DNA from: Lachnospiraceae bacterium
GTDB taxonomy: Bacteria > Bacillota > Clostridia > Lachnospirales > Lachnospiraceae
Reading direction: 5' to 3'
Assembly: GCA_022799755.1 (NCBI GenBank)
Contig: JAAWOU010000021.1
Coordinates: 1-46,975 of the forward strand
Length of the DNA: 46,975 bases
In this document: one piece after another, positions 40,608 to 46,975 of the stretch
How the letters are laid out: each line of letters starts with the position of its first letter
Numbering within the stretch: the stretch's first letter is position 1
The notes under the pieces: model-generated
What the model was told of the DNA's origin: nothing
The model's input: only the letters and a program-made list of their open reading frames with translations
The model's database searches: none
Program-made: the position numbers and the translations under genes

Positions 40608-41729
40608 ATGAATCTGTCTGATCTGGCAAGAAATTCACATATGCTGCGAGGCTCCCTGTCCAAGAGAGGCTATATGCGCTGGTGGCACTCCTTTTCCGGC
40701 GTACAGCCCGAGACAGGCGAGACCCGCACTTTTTTCGTGGAATTTTTCCTCATCAATCCCGGTCTGGGGAGAGCCCTGCCCATTTTGGGTCAGCATCCCT
40801 ACTTCAAAAAAAGGGGCATGAAGCCCTCCTATGTAATGCTCAAAGCCGGGGTATTCCCCGACGAAGAGGGAAACGGCGCCAGACAGCTGCATGCCTTTTA
40901 CCCGGTCTCTGCCCTGCAGACTACAGGCAGTCCTCTGGTCATGCAGATCCAGGACCCCTGTAGAGGCCCCATTCTCTACAGCGAAGACAGAATCGCAGGC
41001 TCTTTGGAGGTGACTGCGAAAGAAGCCAGGCGCCGCTCCCGCATGACGGAGGCAGGGTGTATGGAATGGGACGTGAAAGTCCAGAAAGTCGTCTCCTGCC
41101 ACACGGGCAGCCTGTGCGGTCCCCTGGCGGAAGCTTTCCGCAGACTGGACAGCTTCTGGCACGGGGAGGGCATCCGCAGCTTTTTTCAGGGCAGTGTGGT
41201 GTTGGACGGCGTGCCCTATGAGGTAACCCCGGAGACAAGCTTCGGCTATGCGGACAAACACTGGGGCCGCAGCTTCAACAGCCCCTGGTTCCAGTTCGCC
41301 TGCGGCAGGCTGTCCAGTGAGCGCACGGCCAAGGAACTGCGCCACTCTGTTGTGGTCCTGAACTGCCTGCGCCCCAGATTCCTTTTCTTTCCCCTGCGCC
41401 CCCGCCTGATGCTGCAGCTGACCTACACCGGGGAGGATTTCCAGTTCACCCGCTGCAAATGGGAGACCAAGGAGACCGGCAGGCGCTTCATATGGCATGT
41501 GCTGGCCCAGAACAAGAATGTGGTGGTAAAGCTCTCCGGCAGCTGTGCCAAAAAGGAGATGCTGAATCTCCGGTATGAGGACCCGGACGGCATCCTGGAA
41601 AGAGAGCCTCTGCAAGGCGGCTGCGGCGGAATCGGCTCCCTGCAGCTCTATCGAAAAATGCCGGAAGGCAGGGAACTTCTGGACACCTTAAAGCTTGCAG
41701 ACGCCCTGTGCATCTACCGGGGACAGTGA
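40608..41729 (+). CDS. Tocopherol cyclase-like family protein (PF14249)
   Basis: A 373-residue soluble protein. Features of the tocopherol-cyclase-like beta-barrel family are YMRWWHSFSGVQPETGETRT with FFVEFFLINPG near the start, GSLEVT, SRMTEAGCMEWDVKV, and SFGYADKHWGRSFNSPWFQF, where the Tyr/His/Trp cluster is conserved. The plant enzyme closes the chromanol ring; bacterial members such as this have no known substrate, and a lipid or glycolipid is only a guess. The start is set at 40608, where AAAGG directly precedes; a weak site further upstream (GAGG, 40592) makes the assignment uncertain, and 40641 is the alternative. It has its own promoter and precedes the glycosidase gene. Confidence 0.68.
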   Translation: MNLSDLARNSHMLRGSLSKRGYMRWWHSFSGVQPETGETRTFFVEFFLINPGLGRALPILGQHPYFKKRGMKPSYVMLKAGVFPDEEGNGARQLHAFYPVSALQTTGSPLVMQIQDPCRGPILYSEDRIAGSLEVTAKEARRRSRMTEAGCMEWDVKVQKVVSCHTGSLCGPLAEAFRRLDSFWHGEGIRSFFQGSVVLDGVPYEVTPETSFGYADKHWGRSFNSPWFQFACGRLSSERTAKELRHSVVVLNCLRPRFLFFPLRPRLMLQLTYTGEDFQFTRCKWETKETGRRFIWHVLAQNKNVVVKLSGSCAKKEMLNLRYEDPDGILEREPLQGGCGGIGSLQLYRKMPEGRELLDTLKLADALCIYRGQ

Positions 41730-41934
41730 CGGCCATCGGCACCCGCACAGTCCCCCCCACGGCTTTGTCGCTTCTATTCTCACCGTGTGGGCCATCCGGT
41801 GAAAGGACTCGTTATATTGCACATTCATGCCGTAATCTCCATATTTTTGACTGAAATAGACATTGCATGTCACCCGCTTTTGGCATACACTGAATATAAC
41901 TTGTCCGCAATCAGGAAAAAGGGGGTACTTTTAT

Positions 41935-43899
41935 ATGAATTTTCGTCAGGTACATCTGGACTTCCACACCAGCGAGAAAATCCCTGGGATCGGAAGCCGC
42001 TTCAGCAAACAGCAGTTCCAAAAGGCGCTGCAGACAGGCCATGTGAATTCCATCACAGTCTTCTCCAAATGTCACCACGGCTGGGCCTACCATCCCTCCG
42101 AGGCCAATGAGATCCATCCGGGATTAAACTTCGACCTGCTGGGAGCGCAGATTGAAGCAGCCCACGAAATCGGGGTCCGCACACCCGTGTATCTCTCCGC
42201 CGGCTTCGATGAAAAGATGGCTCTGCGCCATCCGGAGTGGCTCTATGTGGGAAAAGAAGACGGTAAGCTCCAGGTTCCGGATTTCGGCAGCCCTCACTAC
42301 CATCTTCTCTGCTTCAACTCGCCCTACCTGGACTATCTGCTGCTCCAGATAGAGGAGGTGGTGCGCGGTTATGACGCGGACGGCATCTTCCTGGATATCG
42401 TGGGCGTTCGTCAATGCCACTGCCAATATTGTACGGCAAAGCTTCTGGCAGAGGGTAAGGATCCCGCGGATGACGCTGCGGTTCTGGAGCTTGCAGAGAA
42501 AGTTTACGCGGATTACACGGCCAGGGTCCGCCGGACCATAGACCGGATAAAGCCCGGCCTGCCCGTATTCCACAACAGCGGGCATATCCATCGGGGCAGA
42601 CGCGACTTAGCCTTTGTGAACTCCCATCTGGAGCTGGAGAGCCTCCCCACCGGCGGCTGGGGCTACGATCATTTCCCGCTGTCCGCCAGATATGTGCAGC
42701 AGCTGGGCATGGAATATCTGGGCATGACCGGGAAGTTCCACGGCACATGGGGTGAATTCGGCGGCTTCAAGCATCCTAATGCACTGCGCTACGAAGTCAG
42801 CCTGGCGGCTGCCAACGGGGCCAGGAGCTCCGTGGGAGACCAGCTCCATCCCCAGGGCGAAATGGACATGGCTACCTACAGGCTCATCGGCGAGGCTTAC
42901 CGGGAGCTGGAGGCAAAAGAAGAATGGCTGGACGGGGTATCCCCCATGGCGGACATTGCCCTGTTCTCCTGCCAGTCCTACTCCCATTTCATAGGCGAAA
43001 CCGGCGGGGAGAAGAATCCACAGGCCGATGCCGGCGCGGTTCGGATGCTTTTAGAGGGAAAATATCTCTTCGATGTGATCGACGGAGAATCGGATCTGAG
43101 CCGCTATCAGGTGATCATACTTCCGGACTGCGAGCGGATCACCCCTGCTCTGAAAGAAAAGCTGGATCGCTTTCTGCAGGCAGGCGGCAGGATTCTGGCT
43201 TCCGGGAAGTCCGGACTATGGGCCCATCAGGATGCTTTCGCTTTTGACTTCGGCGCGGATTATTGTGGGGAATCCCTCTATGCGCCCTGTTACTTCAAGC
43301 CTGACTTTGCAATGGAGGGGCTTTATGATACTTCCTATGTGCTGTATTCCCAGGCCGAGGTGACGGCGCTTACCTGCGGCACCCTGTTGGGCACACAGGA
43401 AAATCCCTATTTCAACCGGACAGCCTCGCATTTCTGTTCCCATCAGCACGCGCCGGATTCCGGGGAATCGGCCGGTCCCGGCATGGTCATGGGTAAGGAC
43501 GGCATCTATATAGGCTGGCAGGTATTCTCCGAATACGCCCGGCGCGGCGCCCTTATTTCAAAAAGGATGGTCCAGCATGCCCTGGATGTACTCTTGGGCG
43601 AGGGTAAAACCTTAAAGACCGGCCTGGGCGCCCAGGGCGTCACCACACTGATGCGACAGGACGACAGATACATCTGTCATCTGCTCTACGCGGTTCCCGT
43701 GAGGCGGGGCAGCGGCGTGGAGATTATCGAGGATATCACGCCCGTCTATGATGTGGACGTGAGCCTGCGGCTTCCCAAACCGGTAAATCGCGTCTACCTG
43801 GCCCCCCAGAGAGAAGACATCCCTTTCATCCAGAGAGACGGCCTTGTAACATTTAAAGTGAGAAAAGTAGACTGCCACCAGATGGTGGTGCTGGAGTGA
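41935..43899 (+). CDS. Putative glycoside hydrolase (GHL6-like barrel with GH42-type trimerisation-like domain)
   Basis: A 654-residue cytoplasmic protein. The N-terminal 340 residues look like a (beta/alpha)8 barrel: HLDFHTSEKIPGIG, ITVFSKCHHGWAYHP, GVRTPVYLSAGFDE, DADGIFLDIVGVRQCHCQYC and HLELESLPTGGWGYDHFP, the last resembling the GHL6 pattern. The aspartates in GIFLD and the glutamates in ELES are candidate catalytic residues. The second half (about 345-550) resembles the GH42 trimerisation domain (IILPDCERITPALKEKLDRF, then GGRILASGKSG), followed by a small beta domain. The GGGGG stretch before the ATG at 41935 supports this start. Substrate is unknown; location between a tocopherol-cyclase-like gene and GH127 suggests an arabinose- or galactose-containing glycan (inference). 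Confidence 0.65.
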   Translation: MNFRQVHLDFHTSEKIPGIGSRFSKQQFQKALQTGHVNSITVFSKCHHGWAYHPSEANEIHPGLNFDLLGAQIEAAHEIGVRTPVYLSAGFDEKMALRHPEWLYVGKEDGKLQVPDFGSPHYHLLCFNSPYLDYLLLQIEEVVRGYDADGIFLDIVGVRQCHCQYCTAKLLAEGKDPADDAAVLELAEKVYADYTARVRRTIDRIKPGLPVFHNSGHIHRGRRDLAFVNSHLELESLPTGGWGYDHFPLSARYVQQLGMEYLGMTGKFHGTWGEFGGFKHPNALRYEVSLAAANGARSSVGDQLHPQGEMDMATYRLIGEAYRELEAKEEWLDGVSPMADIALFSCQSYSHFIGETGGEKNPQADAGAVRMLLEGKYLFDVIDGESDLSRYQVIILPDCERITPALKEKLDRFLQAGGRILASGKSGLWAHQDAFAFDFGADYCGESLYAPCYFKPDFAMEGLYDTSYVLYSQAEVTALTCGTLLGTQENPYFNRTASHFCSHQHAPDSGESAGPGMVMGKDGIYIGWQVFSEYARRGALISKRMVQHALDVLLGEGKTLKTGLGAQGVTTLMRQDDRYICHLLYAVPVRRGSGVEIIEDITPVYDVDVSLRLPKPVNRVYLAPQREDIPFIQRDGLVTFKVRKVDCHQMVVLE

Positions 43900-43998
43900 G
43901 CGCTTTCGTCAATGTCCTGCTCCGCTCCAAAAGACTCGCCGTCAAAGGCAATCCAGAGCCCCGCGCAGGGTTCGCCCGGACACTCTGACCGGTAAGAC

Positions 43999-44033
43999 CG
44001 GCCCGCAAGACAGATTCGTCTGCCTGCGGGCCG
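43999..44033. terminator. Bidirectional hairpin between convergent glycosidase genes
   Basis: CGGCCCGCA (43999-44007) pairs with TGCGGGCCG (44025-44033); an inner ACAGA/TCTG stem closes on a TTCG loop. It lies between the convergent stops of the GHL6-like and GH127 genes, seven bases from the latter. Confidence 0.6.
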
Positions 44034-44039
44034 AAAGAT

Positions 44040-45986
44040 TTACACGCTTTCCTGCATCCACACGCGCATCTGATTCTCCCCCCGGTTAGCCCAGGTGTAG
44101 TAGGGGATTGCCGTCAGCTGCGCTTTCTCTTTCACCGGAGGTTTCTCGCTGTAGAGCGCCTCGCTTCCCACCATCCGGAAGCCCTCCATCTTTAAGAGCA
44201 CATTGCCTTTCAATACGCCCTCCTCACACAGATATGCCTCCGCTTTCAGCTCCTTGGGTATCCGCAGGCTCTGAATCGTCTCCCCATTGTCCACACCCTC
44301 AAAGCAGTACACCACAGGCCCCCGCAGCAGGGCCACGCAGCCTGCGTTCTCCCGCACATGCTGGTTCGCATAGGCTTTGCGCACTTCCATGGGGAAGCGC
44401 AGCGCCACCGCGTCCTTGGCCTCCCATTTCCTGGTAATGTAAACGTAGCCTTTCTTCTCCCGTTCCCGTATGTCCAGCCTCTCCCCATTGACTGTCAGGC
44501 TGACTCTCTCGTCATCCAGATTCACATAGCAGGGGATATGGATGGCAAAGGTAAACGCTTCGGCCGTCCTGGGCATCACGGTATAAACCGTTTCCCCCTC
44601 CCAGGGGTACTTGGTCTCCACCGTCACGTCCGCTTTCTCCAGCTGCGCGCTCTGTCCGATCATCAGATGAGAGTAGATGACAGAGTCGCTTTCGCTCCAG
44701 CAGTATTTGCCCAGAGAGGTCACCAGCCTTACCAGATTGGGCGGACAGCAGGCGCAGGCATACCAGCCCGGCCGCACAGGCAGCGAATGCTTGTATCCGA
44801 ACAGCTCTCCGGACACTCCCGGTTCGCACTCCAACGGATTTACATAAAAGTATTTCTTTCCGTCCAGCTGCATGCCGCTGATGGTGCTGTTGTAGAGTTC
44901 TTTCTCGATAATGTCCGCATAGACGCCGTCCGGCTCCGTCTCCAGCATCCGGTGGGCGAAGAACACCATTGCGATGGAGGCGCAGGTCTCCGCATAGGCC
45001 ATGTCGTTGGGCAGCTCATAGTTGCCGGAAAAAGCCTCGCCCTCGGAATTTCCGCCCAATCCGCCGGTGATATACATCTTCTTGTCCACCACATTGTCCC
45101 ACAGCCTCCTGCAGGCCTGATACAGCCTCTTGTCCCCGTCCGTCCCCGCCAGGTCCGCCATGGCAGTGTACATATACAGAGCCCTGACCGCATGGCCCAC
45201 GGCCTCCTCCTGCTCGTAGACGGTCCGATGTGCCTGGTTGTAGCTGACGTCCAGGGCCTCGGTGCTGTACTGGCCCCAGTGCTGCCAGCCCCGCTTCAGC
45301 TTTTCCTGATAGAAGTAGTCCGGGTTCTTCCCCCTCTCCTCCAGGAAGTACCTGGCCATGTCCTTATATTTTTCTTTTCCCGTAGCCCGATAGAGCTTCA
45401 TCAGCCCGATCTCCACCTCCTGATGTCCGGGGATGCCGTGCTCCTTGCCCTCCTCCGGCCCGAACCTGTCTATGATGTGATCCGCCAGCCGCTCCACCAC
45501 ATGCAGGAGCTTTTTCTTGCCCGTGGCCTCCGCATAGGCCACGCCCGCCTCCATCATATGCCCCGCGCAGTACAGTTCATGGCATTCGTGGAGATTCTGC
45601 CAGCGGTGCTGAGGCTCCTTGACGATAAAATATGTGTCCAGATACCCGTCCGGCTGCTGGGCTTTTTCTATGATGTCAATGATGTCGTCCGCTCTCTCCT
45701 CCAGCCCCGGATCCGGCTTTACTGTCAGGGAATAGGCCACGCCCTCCAGCCACTTGGCCACATCGCTGTCCTGGAACACCATGCCGTAGAATTCCCCCCG
45801 GCTAAGCCCCGCCGCAATGCGGAAGTTCTCGATGGCATGACTCTTGGCAACCCCGGGGACTTCATCGTTGAGCACTTTCTCCTGAAAGGGGATGACTATG
45901 TCGATGACTTTTTCCTGGATCCGGGACCAGAAAGAATCCGCAATCCTTACTTTGCCGTTGTCCGCTTCTCTTACTGCTTTACTCAT
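44040..45986 (-). CDS. GH127 beta-L-arabinofuranosidase
   Basis: A 648-residue cytoplasmic enzyme. The (alpha/alpha)6 barrel contains DSDVAKWLEGVAYSL, ITGGLGGNSEGEAF and AETCASIAMVFFAHRML, with E333 as likely acid/base. The zinc and nucleophile site is visible as E386-C387 in VNPLECEPG and C411/C413/C414 in WYACACCPPNLVRLV, the cysteine nucleophile arrangement that defines the family. It releases beta-L-arabinofuranose from arabino-oligosaccharides such as those of extensin. AGGGAGG is upstream of the ATG, and the start overlaps the stop of the upstream gene (ATGAGTAA), so translation is coupled. Arabinose could be handled by the isomerase at 3560-5044 if its specificity fits. Confidence 0.92.
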   Translation of the reverse strand: MSKAVREADNGKVRIADSFWSRIQEKVIDIVIPFQEKVLNDEVPGVAKSHAIENFRIAAGLSRGEFYGMVFQDSDVAKWLEGVAYSLTVKPDPGLEERADDIIDIIEKAQQPDGYLDTYFIVKEPQHRWQNLHECHELYCAGHMMEAGVAYAEATGKKKLLHVVERLADHIIDRFGPEEGKEHGIPGHQEVEIGLMKLYRATGKEKYKDMARYFLEERGKNPDYFYQEKLKRGWQHWGQYSTEALDVSYNQAHRTVYEQEEAVGHAVRALYMYTAMADLAGTDGDKRLYQACRRLWDNVVDKKMYITGGLGGNSEGEAFSGNYELPNDMAYAETCASIAMVFFAHRMLETEPDGVYADIIEKELYNSTISGMQLDGKKYFYVNPLECEPGVSGELFGYKHSLPVRPGWYACACCPPNLVRLVTSLGKYCWSESDSVIYSHLMIGQSAQLEKADVTVETKYPWEGETVYTVMPRTAEAFTFAIHIPCYVNLDDERVSLTVNGERLDIREREKKGYVYITRKWEAKDAVALRFPMEVRKAYANQHVRENAGCVALLRGPVVYCFEGVDNGETIQSLRIPKELKAEAYLCEEGVLKGNVLLKMEGFRMVGSEALYSEKPPVKEKAQLTAIPYYTWANRGENQMRVWMQESV

Positions 45987-46975
45987 TGTCCGACCTCCCT
46001 GTGATATGTATATTTTTCTTCCGCTCTTTAGACTCCGTGGCGGCTTTCTTTCCTTTCTTCTTTTTTCCGGACTTCTGGGGTTTTACTTCCCTTTCGATGT
46101 CGTAGACATCATTCTCCTCCACGTCTTTGCTGTATTCCCTCAGCTCCGGCAGAACGGCGTGCAGTTCTTCCTCTTCCTCCATAGCGTCCGGTTCCGCGCC
46201 GAAGCCCGCTTCCGGCTCAGTCTCTAAGTCCCACTGCGGCGCCTCCGCTTCCCCTCCCGGGTCTGCTTCCCCGTTCCCGTACGGTGTCTTCCCGTCAGTC
46301 TTTCTGTCCGTTTTCCCATCGGTTTTATTTTTTTCCGTCTTTTTCGCCGCGTCTTTTTCGGCCTTTGCCGGGGTCTTTGATCCCTTTCGGTTCTTTGCTT
46401 TCTTGCGGGATTCCTCTTTCTTGCGGTGTTTGGACGGTTTCTCCGTCTCCTGGGGTTTGCTTTCCGCTCCTGCTTCCGGCTCTTCCGCGGCTGCGGGGGC
46501 TTTTGGGGCTGTCGACTCTTCTATGGCTGCAGGGGCTTCTATGGCTGTTGACTCTTTTATGCTTGCGGGGGCTTTTGGAGCTGCGGACGAGAGGTTTTCC
46601 TCTGCTGCGGATGACAGTTGCTGTGAGGACGCCGTGCCCATTGGAAAGCTCTCTGCCTTTCCTCTCATCGCCTCGTCCTCACCCTCGGAAGCATTTGCCA
46701 TGCATGCCACTGCTTTGTCCGTGCGGGATTGCGCCGAATCCTCTCTTGTCTCCCAAGTTCTCAGCTTGAAATCCTTTACCTCTTTCCTGGCCGTATCCCT
46801 TTCCGCTGCGGCTCTCGCCTCTTCAAAAGTTTCCTCCGCTGTGGTCTCTGCTGTCCCTGCTGCCTCTCCTGTCTCTGCTTCCTCCGAATGCTCTCTCGAT
46901 ATGCTTGCGGCTGCCCTGTCGGATTCCGTTTTCCTCCCGGATTTCTCCGGCGCTTCCGCTATGGCAGTTCTCTCC
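45979..46975 (-). CDS. Low-complexity acidic/basic protein, 5' end outside the window
   Basis: At least 332 residues are open from the right edge to the stop at 45979; no start codon with a ribosome site is seen in the window, so the gene continues beyond it. The composition is Ala, Glu, Lys and Thr-rich, with repeats of the kind APAAIEESTAPKAPAA, a basic tract (KHRKKEESRKKAKNRKGSK), a KTDGKTDRKTDGKT run, an acidic patch EEEEELHAVLPELREYSKD and a basic end KPQKSGKKKKGKKA. No domain or membrane segment is visible in this part. It overlaps the GH127 start by 8 nt. It could be the tail of a larger protein or an intrinsically disordered partner; the function is unknown. Confidence 0.6.
   Translation of the reverse strand, partial: ERTAIAEAPEKSGRKTESDRAAASISREHSEEAETGEAAGTAETTAEETFEEARAAAERDTARKEVKDFKLRTWETREDSAQSRTDKAVACMANASEGEDEAMRGKAESFPMGTASSQQLSSAAEENLSSAAPKAPASIKESTAIEAPAAIEESTAPKAPAAAEEPEAGAESKPQETEKPSKHRKKEESRKKAKNRKGSKTPAKAEKDAAKKTEKNKTDGKTDRKTDGKTPYGNGEADPGGEAEAPQWDLETEPEAGFGAEPDAMEEEEELHAVLPELREYSKDVEENDVYDIEREVKPQKSGKKKKGKKAATESKERKKNIHITGRSDNE

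Noticed and set aside
44358..46004. 548-codon open frame on the plus strand
   Set aside because: It is antisense to the GH127 gene, which has its zinc/cysteine site and ribosome binding site intact. The plus-strand product shows no family features.

Overview
The window looks like a chromosomal piece of a gut-type Lachnospiraceae (Bacillota, Clostridia). The reasons are strong AGGAGG-type ribosome binding sites, TTGACA/TATAAT promoters, a YesM/YesN two-component pair beside LplB/LplC permeases and a large lipoprotein, an Rpn-type nuclease, CD3324-family, DUF4867 and DUF2812 proteins, and many cytoplasmic glycoside hydrolases. Genus cannot be told from the sequence alone. No rRNA, tRNA, CRISPR array, integrase or intact transposase was recognised.

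Left part (1-15 kb). A GH2 glycosidase (601-2403) converges on an operon of a fucose/arabinose-type sugar isomerase and an ArsR-type regulator with a large C-terminal domain (5044-2513, minus). Next is a visibly AT-rich block of six minus-strand genes (14005-5458): YesM-like histidine kinase, YesN-like response regulator, a terminator, LplB- and LplC-like permeases, a solute-binding lipoprotein and a right-handed beta-helix protein without a signal peptide. The block is bracketed by two direct 58-bp repeats (5289-5346 and 14235-14292, 55/58 identical), which suggests it arrived as a unit. It has no ABC ATPase of its own.

Middle part (14-28 kb). A DUF3892 protein and a GH31 alpha-xylosidase with its own promoter are followed by small minus-strand genes: a CD3324-type HTH protein, a nucleotidyltransferase-like protein, a small hypothetical protein and a GNAT acetyltransferase. 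A complete polar amino acid ABC importer (20474-22845, plus) ends in a clear terminator. After it come an Rpn-type nuclease and a second AT-rich stretch with an SdpI-like membrane protein, a lipoprotein, an orphan LytTR regulator whose reading frame is cut by an in-frame TGA 12 codons before its natural-looking end, and an AAA ATPase/nuclease.

Right part (28-47 kb). Minus-strand genes encode xylulokinase, a DUF4867 protein preceded by ten copies of a 17-bp tandem repeat, an SGNH hydrolase, an Ig-like-domain lipoprotein and an ABC-class ATPase with a glycine/arginine-rich insertion. A PadR/DUF2812 pair, a PTS enzyme I paralogue, an ADP-ribosylglycohydrolase-family protein, an RfbD-like reductase, a tocopherol-cyclase-like protein, a GHL6-like glycosidase and a GH127 beta-L-arabinofuranosidase follow. 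A low-complexity acidic/basic protein, translationally coupled to GH127, runs off the right edge.

Read together, GH31, GH127, GH2, the sugar isomerase and xylulokinase point to intracellular breakdown of xylose- and arabinose-containing plant oligosaccharides, with carbon-catabolite and substrate-specific regulation suggested by cre-like and palindromic sites. The substrate links between separate transcription units are inference.
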